A DNA stretch of 64,000 bases from Tritrichomonas musculus (GCA_039105265.1 JAPFFF010000001.1:2294001-2358000), one strand, 5' to 3'; counted from the first letter of the stretch, positions 1 to 10,622 are shown. The notes: generated by a model from the sequence alone, not told the origin. Made by a program: numbers and translations.

Positions 1-295
1 TTTTTGAATTCTAAAAAAGTTAAATTTTGCATAATGGGTGCAAAATCACTCTAATTTTACTCATTTTCTATTGAATTTGATGGCATAAATTTCAAAGCGA
101 ACACACAAAAGGTATGTTGTAAACCATCGTTTCAAGTTGTTTGATCATTGCGACTACCAACATTTAAGTCAACAATTGATGTAATTATAAGACATTGTAT
201 TAAACATATAAGACTAATTAAGAAAATTTTGTGATAACTCATTGAATTTTCTCTCTGAAATATACAAATTTTGATATTTTTCTTAAAAAATTTTA
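1..295. other. Upstream intergenic DNA
   Basis: AT-rich DNA with no credible reading frame or RNA. A TCATT initiator-like string occurs at 239-243, about 55 bases before the next start codon, which is farther than usual for a trichomonad initiator. Confidence 0.5.
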
Positions 296-1675
296 ATGAG
301 TTCCAAATCGTTTATTCTTTCATCTGCAGGATTAAAAAACGTTATCGAGGACCAAAGCGACTTTACTTTTATGTTTGGTAAATGCGAAATTGTTATGAAC
401 AGAATTTTTGCTGAGTTTATTTCACCAAATGTTTCTCATATTCATCATTCAGATCCAACAATCGATTCATATCAATTTTGTTATCCACAAAATGCTATTT
501 TTCCTCCAATTGAAGAATTATTTACCGAAGAAATGATCAACCTTCTTAAACTAATCTCTCAAGGTATTCAAGTTTCAATAAATTCTGATCAAGCCAAAAA
601 AATGCAACATATATCAATTCTTCTCGGCAATAGTGAGCTTTTCAATTCTCTCCAAGGTCTCCATTCTCAGCAACTCACAGATAATAATATCGATGACTCT
701 CTAGTGAAATTAGAACTTTATCAATACCAACCACAAAACACAACCATGTTCCAAAATATTGATTTCAGCCTTTTAATTGATACCATTTCATCGAACTTTT
801 ACCAGATTGATCAAAACAAATTGAAAAAGCTGTCAACACCGATTCTTCACGCAATTATTTCAAACGAGCATCTGAAAATTGATAATGAAGACTCTTTATA
901 TGAATTCATCAAAGAAATTTTCAATGAGAAAGAAAAAGAAAAAGAAAGTGAAAGTGAACTGACCATTTATGATTTCTATGAAGGAATTGAATTTGTCTGT
1001 TTGAGTGATGACAAATTCAAAGATTTCATTGAAAGCTTCGATGCAACCAGGATGACTGCTTCAGTGTGGCAAAAGTTATGCAACCGCTTTTTGAAAGTGA
1101 AGAACGATAAACGATACGCAAAACAAAAAGTGGAACCGAAATCCCGCCAATTTCTGTATGACGGGAATCAGTCGAACAGCTTCCACGGTATCATTCACGC
1201 GCTCACAAAGGAATGCGGTGGAAATGTTGATGACAAAGGCGAAGTGTCTGTCACTGCATTAAAAGTAATTAACAGTTATCCCGCCAAATTAACCGTTGAT
1301 TTAGATAGCATAAGTAGCGGACTCATTACGAATTGTGAGAAAAATTCGTGGCTGATGTATGACTTCAAAAATCGGAAAGTCAGACCAACGCACTACTCAA
1401 TCAGGAGCTGGGCTTGGTCACCAAATTGCCACCATCTGAAAGATTGGGTCATTGAAGGCTCCAACACAGGTGGAAATGACTGGAAAGTTCTTGATTCACA
1501 AAACAATGTCACGTGTCTCAATAGTATTAGCGTTTTTAGCACATTCAAAATCAAAGAAAATCTTTCTAGCGACGAATACTACAGGTTTCTTCGCCTTCGT
1601 CAAACTGGTAAAAATTTTGCCGGCAATGACCAGCTTTGCTTGAATAGCCTTGAATATTTTGGATCTATAATTTGA
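296..1675 (+). CDS. BTB-like protein with C-terminal F5/8 type C (discoidin) domain
   Basis: 459 residues from an ATG that aligns with the starts of its paralogues in this window (M-S-x-K-S-x-ILSSAGLKN). Roughly residues 20-100 resemble a BTB/POZ fold (FTFMFGK...FAEFISPNVS). An all-helical BACK-like stretch follows to about 270. Residues 310-455 form an F5/8 type C beta-sandwich: a W-L-x-Y-D-F strand, then HYSIRSW, then LKDWVIEGSN, ending with RFLRLRQTGK and LEYFG. There is no signal peptide or membrane segment, so it is probably cytosolic. In other eukaryotes BTB-BACK proteins dimerise and recruit cullin-3, and discoidin domains bind glycans or lipids. The function of this fusion is unknown. 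Calls of both domains are by motif, with the C-terminal one firmer than the BTB call. Confidence 0.85.
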   Translation: MSSKSFILSSAGLKNVIEDQSDFTFMFGKCEIVMNRIFAEFISPNVSHIHHSDPTIDSYQFCYPQNAIFPPIEELFTEEMINLLKLISQGIQVSINSDQAKKMQHISILLGNSELFNSLQGLHSQQLTDNNIDDSLVKLELYQYQPQNTTMFQNIDFSLLIDTISSNFYQIDQNKLKKLSTPILHAIISNEHLKIDNEDSLYEFIKEIFNEKEKEKESESELTIYDFYEGIEFVCLSDDKFKDFIESFDATRMTASVWQKLCNRFLKVKNDKRYAKQKVEPKSRQFLYDGNQSNSFHGIIHALTKECGGNVDDKGEVSVTALKVINSYPAKLTVDLDSISSGLITNCEKNSWLMYDFKNRKVRPTHYSIRSWAWSPNCHHLKDWVIEGSNTGGNDWKVLDSQNNVTCLNSISVFSTFKIKENLSSDEYYRFLRLRQTGKNFAGNDQLCLNSLEYFGSII

Positions 1676-1795
1676 TCATTATTTTCTATTTCTTCAAATA
1701 AAGATTTATATTCTAAATATATATATATATATTCTTTATTATCTTATTATATAGAAAAGGTGATTTATATAGTATTGAATACTTTTTATTTATTA

Positions 1796-4700
1796 TCAAC
1801 CATTAATTAATTCTTCAATTTCAAGCCCTTCATAAAATAATTCATTAATATTTTTTAAATTTGGATCAATGATATTTTTTGGCTTAAATTTCGGAATCTC
1901 TGTCTTTAACCTACCAAATAAAATATTATATGGTGGTGTATATAAAATTGTATTCATAATTTGCACAATTTCTTTAATTTCATTTCCAAAAAGACTTTTT
2001 GGTGTTTTTTCAATCATGTAATCAAATAAATCACCTGGATTACTGATTGAGATATCATCATCATTTTCTAAAACGCACATATTTGAATCATTTAAGGTGT
2101 TATAAATTTCATTTGATTTAATAATTTTTTCTTTCTTAATGTTGATATTAAATTGAGTTGTCTTTAAATTTTCTTTTGAAGTGATTTTTGATTGATATGA
2201 ATCAATAATTTCATTTAAATTGAAATTTCCTTGATTTGCTAGATTAAACAATGGAAAACCAAGAATAAAATCTCCCAAATAAGAAAAACAATTATGACTA
2301 TTTAAATTAAATTGATGCGATGTTTCCTCTGAATTCATCTTTAACTTTTTAAATGCTTGTATGAAGTATTTTTTTGATTCTTTATAATCAGCTTTTGAAA
2401 AATAATAATCAGCAAGCTTAAGATTTGTAAAACAAATGACAAATGTCTTTGATATTTCTAGTCTTTTATCAAAATGCTGATAAGAATGGAAAATTAACGG
2501 TTCGTTTTCACTTTCAATTGCTTTAATAAATAATTCAATTGATTCATCGATTTTACCTTCTTTTTCTTTTAAATATCCAAGATTGTAAAATGCAAGAGAA
2601 AATCTTTTCTTGGAAGCTTTTTGGAAAAAATATTCTGCTTCTTCAGTTTTGTTCAAATAAAATTGACAAAGGAGGCCATAATTGTTCTGGCCAAATATGA
2701 ATTCATTTAATGCTGACTCTTTTAAAAATTCAATTGACTTTTCAATATCATCTAAATCCAAAAAATAAATCAAACCAATATCATTACTTGAACGATAATA
2801 ATAATGATTTAATCTGAAATAAAATGAAGAAATATTATCTAATGAATTTTCAGTGATAATTTTTTCATAATGAATTTCATGACATTTCATATAATATTCA
2901 ATTGCTTTAGAAATATCAACATTATCAGTTGAATAGTAATAACCTAAATAAAAAAGTGCTTCAGGATTGTTTAATTTGGCTGCTAATTTATAATAATAAT
3001 GAGCAGTTAAATAATTCCTTGTAACACCCAAACCTTTTTCATATAATTCTCCTAAGCAATTAAAAGCATAAGAATTATTCATATTTGATGCTTTTTCATA
3101 ATACATTCTAGCTTTTTTATAGTTCTTTTTAACGCCATAACCATTTTTATAAAAATGTCCTATACTTATAAAAGCATCAGAATTATAAGCTCTTTCATAA
3201 TATTCTTTAGCTTTCAAATAATTTTTTTTCACTCCCAATCCATTTTCATACAACTTTCCAATTTTATAATTTCCATAAAAATTTTGTTTATTTAAATAAA
3301 CTTCATAATATCGTTTTGCTCTTCTATAATCGTATGGAACACCATAACCGTATAAATAAAGATCGCCTAAGAATAAATAAGCATCTCCTTTTTCTTTTTC
3401 AACTGCTTTTTCAAAATATTCTCTTGCTTTATTATAATCTTGATCAACAGATATTCCATTCATATAAAAAAGACCTAAAATAAGTAATGAATTAGCATTT
3501 CCTCGCTCTGCAGATATAATGAAATATTGTTTAGCTTTTGTGAAATCTTGCTGAACATTTAATCCTTCATAATAAATTCGGCCAAGTTTGTAAAGATCAA
3601 CCGGATTCATTAAATTAGCCTTTTTTTCAAAGCATTTCCTGGCTTCTTCATACAATTCTATATCATAATAATAATTCCCTAGAGAAGAATAAAATAATAA
3701 ATCATCTTCGATAATTCTACCAATTACTATATAACGAATTTTTTTTAACATTTCATGCGTATCATGAAGTTGTGGTACTTCATCAAGCTGTAAGAAAAGC
3801 CTTTCTGAAATAAATTGGACCAAGTTTGATTTATTAAAATCAATATCCTCATTAGTTATATAATCTAAAATAATATTTGTTGAATTTATAATACCAATTA
3901 TAATTTCTTTAATTTCATTTATTTTGGGCCTTTCAAATTGGTTATATTTGACGCATTTTTTATATAATTTTTGTATTGTTTCTGAACAATTATTAATTAA
4001 TAGAATTTCATCATTTTGTCTTTTTTCTAGATTTGAATTGATTAGACTCCTCATGTCTTTCTTTTCATATAAAAAGTAAACTGTTAAACCAAAAGAATAA
4101 ATATCTGTAGGATATGAAATATTGATATTTTTATCTTGTTCAGGTGACGAATAATAAAAAGTTCCAATATTTCCAGTAAAGTCTACATTTGGTGTATCAT
4201 CAAATGGATGACGAATTGTTTCAAAATCTGAAATATAAGGAATAAAATCATGATCAATTAAAATGTTTTTTGGCTTTAAATCTCTATAAATAAGTGAATT
4301 TGAATGAAGATATTCGATACCTTGAACAATGCGATTTATTGTCATTAATATATATATTTCATCTATCTCATCTTCATGTGAATTAACAAAAGAATTAAGA
4401 GAATCATTACTCATAAATTCATAAATAAAACCAACAATTTTATCATTTTCTTTTAAAAATCCATAAAATTGTGTAAAGCATCGATGTGAATAATTTTCAC
4501 AAAAGTAAATTTCATGATTTATTTGATTATCCATTTCATTTACATGAAATATCTTTTTCATTACGAAAATGTAAAAACTTTTGATATGAAAAACCATATA
4601 AAAAATCGCTTCATCATTTTGATACAGTCTTCTTAAAATGATGAAATCATTTTCAAAAAAATCTTGATGAATACACGAATTGTCATAATTTTCACTATCA

Positions 4701-5761
4701 TCAGAACTGGATGATGATTCAAAATTCTTTTTTCTTTGATAATTATCTTCATCTGATGTTGATGACTGATCATCATCATCAAAATCATCATTTTCGTCTT
4801 CAAAAACAATGTTACCAAAAGGTGTTATTTCATAATTTGATTCTGAATTTTTTTGATTTTCATTTTGACTTTCGATTTCGTCATTACTATCTTCATATTC
4901 ATCATTATTAGCATTAAGATATAATGGATCAGTCAATGTTCTTATCATGTGATCTACGTCTCTTATTATTTCTTCTGATTCTTCTTTTGGTACTAGCTCA
5001 AAACCTTCTACTGGAATATCTCCAAAAGGTGTTGATACATATTTCTTTTCAGGATCTTCCTGTTTAATTGAACGACTGTAGAAATTGATGTAATCTCTAG
5101 GTGAATGAATCCAATAATAGAAAGAGCTCAATAATTCATTTTCACTTTGAAAATACTGTTCAATTGAATCTTTAATGATTTCATAATCCTTCTTTATTTT
5201 GTTGCATTCTGGAAACATAAAAAATGAATGATCATTGAAATAATCGGTTGGACAATAAAACCGTCGGATCATAAAGCATGCAATTGTTTTGAATGTTAAT
5301 TTCAAGAATTCATTATTATGAATCTCAACTGAAAAGTGCTTGGAAAAATTCTTTATTTCTTCTTTGGTTTCTTTGGAGTCAGAATCAATATTCAATAATT
5401 TTATTTGGTAACATTGTAATTTATCAATTATTAAATCGATTATTTTTTTATCGATATCTGCTATAATCATACATTTATTTTCTACACATATAATGAAATC
5501 TTTAAGTTGAGCCTCAACTTTTTCTTTGTTTTTGTAACAATAGGTAATAAATTTATAATTTAATAAGTAATGTAATAAAAATTCTTGAAAAGAATCAATT
5601 TTTTGACATAAGGTATCATTATTTTCATTGCTATAGATGATTGAAAATGGATAATATAAAAATTCGAATTTAGAATAAATTCTTTGAATGGTTTGGTCTT
5701 TGATTAGACTTTTCATTAATTCAAAGTGTTGTGGCATTTTATCAAAAGATATATTTTCCAT
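1796..5761 (-). CDS. Protein kinase with Sel1 repeats
   Basis: 1321 residues from ATG at 5761. An acidic low-complexity linker (about 285-360) precedes a kinase domain at about 370-620. The VAIK-type lysine is in FVMKKIF, the catalytic loop is YRDLKPKNILID (HRD changed to YRD), the magnesium motif is DFE instead of DFG, and the APE region is SSPEQ. The glycine-rich loop is poorly preserved, so activity is uncertain. From about 720 to 1090 there are Sel1 repeats (G-x-YY-x-G-x-G-V-x-x-D-Y-x-K-A-x-x-YY), which form a helical solenoid for protein binding. The C-terminus carries LFYEGLEIEELING; FYEG near the terminus recurs in other Sel1 proteins here. It is convergent with the F5/8C gene ending at 1675. 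A nearly identical but truncated copy lies at 10726-13623. Confidence 0.88.
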   Translation of the reverse strand: MENISFDKMPQHFELMKSLIKDQTIQRIYSKFEFLYYPFSIIYSNENNDTLCQKIDSFQEFLLHYLLNYKFITYCYKNKEKVEAQLKDFIICVENKCMIIADIDKKIIDLIIDKLQCYQIKLLNIDSDSKETKEEIKNFSKHFSVEIHNNEFLKLTFKTIACFMIRRFYCPTDYFNDHSFFMFPECNKIKKDYEIIKDSIEQYFQSENELLSSFYYWIHSPRDYINFYSRSIKQEDPEKKYVSTPFGDIPVEGFELVPKEESEEIIRDVDHMIRTLTDPLYLNANNDEYEDSNDEIESQNENQKNSESNYEITPFGNIVFEDENDDFDDDDQSSTSDEDNYQRKKNFESSSSSDDSENYDNSCIHQDFFENDFIILRRLYQNDEAIFYMVFHIKSFYIFVMKKIFHVNEMDNQINHEIYFCENYSHRCFTQFYGFLKENDKIVGFIYEFMSNDSLNSFVNSHEDEIDEIYILMTINRIVQGIEYLHSNSLIYRDLKPKNILIDHDFIPYISDFETIRHPFDDTPNVDFTGNIGTFYYSSPEQDKNINISYPTDIYSFGLTVYFLYEKKDMRSLINSNLEKRQNDEILLINNCSETIQKLYKKCVKYNQFERPKINEIKEIIIGIINSTNIILDYITNEDIDFNKSNLVQFISERLFLQLDEVPQLHDTHEMLKKIRYIVIGRIIEDDLLFYSSLGNYYYDIELYEEARKCFEKKANLMNPVDLYKLGRIYYEGLNVQQDFTKAKQYFIISAERGNANSLLILGLFYMNGISVDQDYNKAREYFEKAVEKEKGDAYLFLGDLYLYGYGVPYDYRRAKRYYEVYLNKQNFYGNYKIGKLYENGLGVKKNYLKAKEYYERAYNSDAFISIGHFYKNGYGVKKNYKKARMYYEKASNMNNSYAFNCLGELYEKGLGVTRNYLTAHYYYKLAAKLNNPEALFYLGYYYSTDNVDISKAIEYYMKCHEIHYEKIITENSLDNISSFYFRLNHYYYRSSNDIGLIYFLDLDDIEKSIEFLKESALNEFIFGQNNYGLLCQFYLNKTEEAEYFFQKASKKRFSLAFYNLGYLKEKEGKIDESIELFIKAIESENEPLIFHSYQHFDKRLEISKTFVICFTNLKLADYYFSKADYKESKKYFIQAFKKLKMNSEETSHQFNLNSHNCFSYLGDFILGFPLFNLANQGNFNLNEIIDSYQSKITSKENLKTTQFNINIKKEKIIKSNEIYNTLNDSNMCVLENDDDISISNPGDLFDYMIEKTPKSLFGNEIKEIVQIMNTILYTPPYNILFGRLKTEIPKFKPKNIIDPNLKNINELFYEGLEIEELING

Positions 5762-5856
5762 CAGTTTTCAAATTCAGCAAAGTTTTTTAGTATTTATAAA
5801 ATTTTTAAAAACTATTAATTATACCATTTTACACCAACTAAAATTAATATATTTTG

Positions 5857-6170
5857 AGTATTCTTTCATTTATCAAAAGAATTGAATCATATGCATTCTC
5901 ATCGTGCACAAAACTTGGTAAGATTGAATTTTCTAAAAATTCTGAATTGGAACTAATTGAAGATTCTATTTTTGATTTTTCTTCAATCGGAGAAATTATA
6001 AATCCTTTGCATGTAAAAAGAATAAGTGATATGTCTTTCTATTCCTGTGAAAAGTAGAATTTGAAGAAAATTCTGAGATTGAAGTAATTGGAAGTGAATC
6101 ATTTTCATATACAAAACTTATGTCTTTTGCTATTCCTCCAAATGTTGATTATATTGGTAACTCTATTTAA
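5857..6170 (+). pseudogene. Relic of a BspA-type leucine-rich-repeat gene
   Basis: Two adjacent frames read as BspA (LRR_5) repeats. The first contains RIESYAFSSCTKLGKIEFS and VKRISDMSFYSCEK; the second contains EIEVIGSESFSYTKLMSF and IPPNVDYIGNSI. The frame changes near 6057, there is no good start codon, and it ends at 6170. Complete trichomonad BspA-like proteins usually have many such repeats and a terminal membrane anchor, so this is a decayed remnant. Its direct copy is at 13719-14032. Confidence 0.65.
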
Positions 6171-6300
6171 AGCACGACATATGAATATGAAAATGATTCA
6201 CTTCCAATTACACATTCTCTATTTTAAGTACGATATATGGAAGTGAATTTTAAATAGAGAACTTTTTGGAAGTGAATCATTTTCATATACAAAGATCTCT
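6085..6300. repeat. Cluster of inverted copies of a BspA-derived segment
   Basis: The segment GGAAGTGAATCATTTTCATA occurs directly near 6090 and 6270, and inverted near 6178-6206 (ATGAAAATGATTCACTTCC). Short pieces of TCTCTATTTAAA and its complement lie between them. The arrangement looks like repeated fold-back copying of the end of the BspA relic. It is present in both copies of the segmental duplication (second copy about 13947-14162), so it predates the duplication. Confidence 0.6.
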
Positions 6301-6468
6301 ATTTAAAATTCTCTGCTTTTTCAGAAGTACGATATAAGGTCATCGTTGACCTTAACCGTTCTGGCTAAACTTTATGTCTAACAAATATGAGATTAGAACT
6401 CACAAAAATAAAGATTATTCTGAGCATTTCAATTGATTTAATATAGTTCTATAGTTATTTTATATTTA

Positions 6469-6567
6469 ATGGAATATCAAGAATATATCGATAAAAAAAG
6501 AGAATTATTTGAATTGGAAATTCCTCCTTACCATCAAGTTGGAGGTATGCTTATTCCAAATGAATAA
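6469..6567 (+). pseudogene. Short orphan reading frame, probably a gene fragment
   Basis: An ATG-initiated frame of 32 codons (MEYQEYIDKKRELFELE...) is followed only by stop-filled DNA. It reads like the N-terminus of a protein whose remainder has been lost. No family is recognised. It is preserved in the duplicate near 14331-14429. A functional small protein cannot be excluded but is unlikely. Confidence 0.3.
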
Positions 6568-6801
6568 ATAACAATTTTTTTATCGTCAATTCTTCAATCT
6601 TCTGGTATGAAAATGATTATTTTTTTCAATAAAACATCAATGATGGAAGAATGATTAAATCTGATTATATTGAAAATGTTCCACTTTTAATTTGAAAAAA
6701 AAATGCATTTTGAGTTCAAAATTTAGTGCATTATGAGTCATCTTGGAAGTAATTCATTAACTTTCCAAAAAAATATTGAAAAGAATAAAAATAAAAAAAT
6801 T

Positions 6802-6873
6802 TTCTCTTGGGAGGAGTCGAACCTCCATCCCGGGATTCAAAGTCCCATATGATAACCGCTACACCACAAGAGA
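6802..6873 (-). tRNA. tRNA-Gln (anticodon TTG)
   Basis: Read on the minus strand, it folds as a cloverleaf: a 7-bp acceptor stem TCTCTTG/CAAGAGA with discriminator A, an anticodon stem TGGGA/TCCCG around loop CTTTGAA (anticodon TTG), and a T arm GGAGG-TTCGACT-CCTCC. The B-box GGTTCGACTCC fits RNA polymerase III. A run of seven T residues on the transcribed strand lies a few bases downstream (6793-6799) as terminator. There is no intron. It sits 87 bases upstream of the divergent BTB/F5-8C gene. Confidence 0.95.
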
Positions 6874-6960
6874 TTGTATCTTTTCAATATTTTCGTTTTT
6901 AATATATCAAAACTATTTTGGAAAAATTAATATTTGCCATTTAAAATTTTATTTTTTAGA

Positions 6961-8364
6961 ATGAGCGCAAAATCAATCATTCTTTCATCTGCTGGTTTAA
7001 AAAATGTTTTCCCAAACCAAAATTCAGGTGACCAATTTGAATTCATCTTTGGGAATAACAAGCTGGTGACAAGTTTTCTCTTTGCTGACTTTATTTCTCC
7101 AGTTGTTTCAAAAATGCACAAATCAGATCCAACGATCGATTATATTGACTTCACAAATCAAATTAAAGATCTCACATTCACTGATGAAGTCCTTTCTTTA
7201 ATTCAATTATTATCAAAAGGATCAACCATCGAAATCGATCCTACGCAAACCAACCAAATCAACCAACTTCAAATACTGTCACTCCTCCTTGATAACGAAG
7301 AATTGTTCATCAAACTCAACAACGATTTTGAACTTAGTATCGATGAACGAAACGTTGACGAGTGCATAGCGACCCTCAAATTTTACAGCCAAATTTCGAG
7401 TCGTTTCTGGGCGATCGACTACTCGCGCATCATAAAGCACATTGCGAGCCATTTCTACTCAATTGAATCGAGCAAGCTTCTTTCGCTTCCACTGAAAATT
7501 TTGCACGCAATCGTCGCGAGCGAAGACCTCGTCATCGAGAGCGAAGACTCACTTTTTGAATTCATTGAGAAACTTTTTGAATACAGATCCAACAGAATCC
7601 AAAATGATGCCGACGACGACGACGAAGGAATTGACATTGTATCGTTCTACGAGGAAGTTGAATTCACGCGAATGAGCGACTCCAAATTCATTGAATTTAC
7701 TGAAAACTTTTCAGGGAGTGAAATGACCGGGAGGCTCTGGGGGAGGCTCATCGGCTGCTTCAGCGCCAACGCGAAAAAGCGAAATAAAGAAGAAATGAAT
7801 GAAAAGCGTTACAAAATCAAAGGAAAGAAGATTGAATACGACGGAGACACATCGCGCAGCCTCGAAGGAGTCATCGACTACCTGACAAAGAAAAGCGGCG
7901 GAATTGTCTCAGAAAACGGAACCGTCAACGTATCTTCTTCTTCATATAATGGTAGCCCGTACTTGCCTAAGAACGCTGCTGATCTCAAGAACACCCAGAG
8001 TTACTTCCAGTCGAAAAATGAGTCAGATGGCTGGCTCCAGTACGACTTTGTCAAGAACAGAGTCATTCCAACCAGCTACACAATCAGAACGAGACACGAC
8101 TGCGATTACAATCACCCAAGGAACTGGGTTGTTGAAGGCTCGGACACAGGTAAGGAGAATGAATGGACAATTCTTGACAGACGACAGAACGATGCAAGTC
8201 TTAGTGGGACGAGTGTCAGCAGGACATTCAACATTCAATTTCCACAAGGAAGCGAAGGAGGCTACAGGTACCTCAGAATCAGGCAGACAGGAACTGAATC
8301 ATATGGCTATTACTACTTAACAATTTCAGCTCTTGAATATTTTGGGACACTAATCGAACAATGA
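6961..8364 (+). CDS. BTB-like protein with C-terminal F5/8 type C domain
   Basis: 467 residues. The ATG at 6961 is chosen because it gives MSAKSIILSSAGLKN, matching the paralogues. The BTB-like part spans about 20-100 (FEFIFGNNKL...FADFISPVVS), a helical BACK-like part runs to about 280, and the F5/8C domain spans about 305-460 (GWLQYDF, YTIRTRHDC, RNWVVEGSD, RYLRIRQTG, ALEYFG). A poly-acidic run lies at about 216-222. Base composition is clearly more GC-rich than the surrounding intergenic DNA. Its 5' half lies inside the segmental duplication; the duplicate at 14824 is cut off before the discoidin domain. It is likely cytosolic; function is unknown. Confidence 0.87.
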   Translation: MSAKSIILSSAGLKNVFPNQNSGDQFEFIFGNNKLVTSFLFADFISPVVSKMHKSDPTIDYIDFTNQIKDLTFTDEVLSLIQLLSKGSTIEIDPTQTNQINQLQILSLLLDNEELFIKLNNDFELSIDERNVDECIATLKFYSQISSRFWAIDYSRIIKHIASHFYSIESSKLLSLPLKILHAIVASEDLVIESEDSLFEFIEKLFEYRSNRIQNDADDDDEGIDIVSFYEEVEFTRMSDSKFIEFTENFSGSEMTGRLWGRLIGCFSANAKKRNKEEMNEKRYKIKGKKIEYDGDTSRSLEGVIDYLTKKSGGIVSENGTVNVSSSSYNGSPYLPKNAADLKNTQSYFQSKNESDGWLQYDFVKNRVIPTSYTIRTRHDCDYNHPRNWVVEGSDTGKENEWTILDRRQNDASLSGTSVSRTFNIQFPQGSEGGYRYLRIRQTGTESYGYYYLTISALEYFGTLIEQ

Positions 8365-8516
8365 ATCAAATTTATCAGTAAATCATTGAGATGATAAATA
8401 TTATGTTATTTTTTTCCTATTTTTCTTAGTTTTGAAAATATATAATAATTCAATATTTAAGTAAAAAATCTTGCCATTTTTATTGAATGCTTAGTCAATG
8501 CTTATTAATCTGAAAA

Positions 8517-10612
8517 TTAATAGCACTTGCATTTAATGATTGAACGTAATACGTTCATTGCAGATCTTTGAATTTCACCAAGAGTAATTCCATCTGGTTT
8601 ATTGTATGTTTCCAATAAGGTTCCATCTGGCTTTTGTTCGACACCTCTTTCTCCTCCTGGCATTAAAAGATCAACTTGTGCACAAACACGATAAGCTTGA
8701 TCACGAATATTTGGAAATTCAGGACTCATTGAACGTCTCATCCACCAATCAGTCATTACATTTCCATCATAAAGCCATTCTTTCCTAAGAATTGTTGTGC
8801 ACAAATCATATTGATAATGTCCCCAGACACCATTAATCTTATTGTAAGAAGTCATGATATTCTTTGGCTTTCCTTCTTTGATACAAATTTCAAATGCTTT
8901 CAGATAAATTTGTCTTAAACATCTTTCAGACAATCTTGAATCATTGTAAATTCTTTCAAATTCTTGATTGTTACACGCATAATGTTTTGGACAAGCAGAT
9001 GCTCCTTGGCTTTGAATTCCACGAACAAAAGCAGCACCCATTTTTCCTGCTAATAATGGATCTTCACTGAAGTATTCAAAGTTACGTCCACATAGAGGAT
9101 TCCTATGAATATTCATCCCAGGACCAAGAAGTACATTTGTTTTCCTTTCTTTCATTTCTTTAGAAACAGCTGTATAAATGTCTTCGACAAGTTTCAAGTT
9201 GAAAGTACTTGCAAATAAAACACCAATTGGAAGAAGACTGCAGCATGCCTTAAGACGAATACCCGATGGACCATCTGTTGTAGTTACTGGTTCAATTCCT
9301 TTATCTCTGAGTGATTGAAGGACACCACCATAAACAGCAGCATTTCCTTCAGGGCCAAGTGGACTATTCATTTCATAATCACCTCTTGTTAATGCTTCAA
9401 GTTCATCCATACTTAACTGTGCGACAAATTGTTCCATTGAGATTTTCCCATTTTTGACATCAGATAATTTGAGTCCTTTGTCACCTGTTGGAGGAGTTTC
9501 CTTTGGAAGACGATCAAGAATTCTTTGTTTCAAATCGAATTGTTGTTTATGAGCCTTCTTTTCTTTCTTTACAAACTTCCCATTTTCAACAACGGAATGA
9601 AAAATGTTGAAATCAGTTACTGGTGCTGCAACTTGTTCATGCTGTTCAAATAACCTTGTTTCTTTTTCGTGATGAGTATAAATTTCACTGTTTTCACGAA
9701 CATTTTTTCCAATGTAGAATTTATAATCTCCTTCTTCAAGAACATATGCATATTGGTAATTTGTTACTCCATAATCATCATATGAAGTTAATTGATAAAG
9801 ATCGACATCAATTTTGAGTTCTTCACTTTGATTTTGTTGAAGCAACTGTGTCTTTGCAAATCCAACAAGTTCTCTTGCTGGATTTCCAAGTTTACCATGT
9901 GGTTTCTCAAGATAAAGTTGAACAACCTCTTTACCTGCAACTTTTCCAATATTAGTAACTTTTGCATGTATTTCAAATCCTTCTATTGTTGGAACGGTTT
10001 TAATATATTCGATCTTAAAATCAGTGTAACTTAAGCCAAATCCAAAAGGATAAAGAACTTTATCCTTCGCAAACGTTTCAAAGTAACGATATCCAACATA
10101 AATATCTTCTTCATAATTGTCAAAATCTTTGTTTCCAAAGTTGTTTGATGATGGATAATCTTGATAAGTGTGAGCAACTGTGTCATAAAGTCTTCCACTT
10201 GGATTAACTTTACCAGAAAGTAAGTCTGCGATTGCATTTCCACTTTCCATTCCTCTTTGCCAGACATGATTGCACTGATTTTGTCTCCATATTTTGATAC
10301 CCATGACATGTCGATTAAGCCACCAATATTAAGAAGGACAATAACTTTGTCAAAAACTTCTGTGACACGATCGAATACATTAATTTCGTCATCTGTTAAT
10401 AAATAACTTCCTTTTTCAAGATGTGCATCTCTATCTTCACCGGAAGAACGACCAATTGCAATGATTGCAACATCGCTTTTTTGTCGAGCTTTTTCAACTA
10501 AACTTTTTTCAAGTGGCATTTCAGCATAATAAAATGGCCATGTTCCCCAATCTCCATGACCAATTGGATTCTTCTTTGACCATTCAACGTAAGTGTTAGA
10601 TAATTCTTCATT
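8517..10612 (-). pseudogene. GH3 beta-glucosidase with reversed domain order, broken
   Basis: The protein resembles glycoside hydrolase family 3 with the C-terminal alpha/beta domain first (GRSSGEDRDAHLEKGSY, NIGGLIDMSW, GMESGNAIADLLSGKVNPSG). A fibronectin-like part follows, then the (beta/alpha)8 domain (TDGPSGIR, GRNFEYFSEDP, CPKHYACNNQE). The likely nucleophile is Asp in VMTDWW (codon 8748-8750). This permuted order is known from gut Firmicutes such as Ruminococcus and Butyrivibrio, which suggests bacterial origin. The gene is damaged. One frame carries the start of the protein to about 10265, and a one-base shift near GTCTGGCAAAG moves the rest to another frame. The 5' end is lost at the rearrangement junction near 10596-10612. 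A sequencing error could explain the shift but not the missing 5' end. Confidence 0.85.
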
Positions 10613-10622
10613 TTATTTCAGG

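Larger units (their letters stand above)
2879..7722. repeat. Segmental duplication, copy 1 (about 4.85 kb)
   Basis: This block holds most of a Sel1 kinase, a BspA-type relic, tRNA-Gln and the 5' half of a BTB/F5-8C gene. It recurs in direct orientation at 10741-15585, displaced by 7862-7863 bases. The two kinases differ at roughly eight of about 960 residues, and the non-coding parts match apart from a few homopolymer length changes. The duplication is therefore recent, or has been homogenised by gene conversion. Confidence 0.92.

Noticed and set aside
6934-6961. A longer N-terminus of the BTB/F5-8C gene from TTG at 6934, or a short 5' intron ending in TTTTATTTTTTAG
   Set aside because: ATG 6961 matches all paralogues. 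The T-rich AG lacks the conserved branch-acceptor sequence of trichomonad introns, and no coding exon lies upstream.
10031-10519. The 162-codon minus-strand frame as a separate gene next to the GH3 enzyme
   Set aside because: Its first two thirds read as the missing start of the same GH3 protein. It is the same broken gene in another frame.
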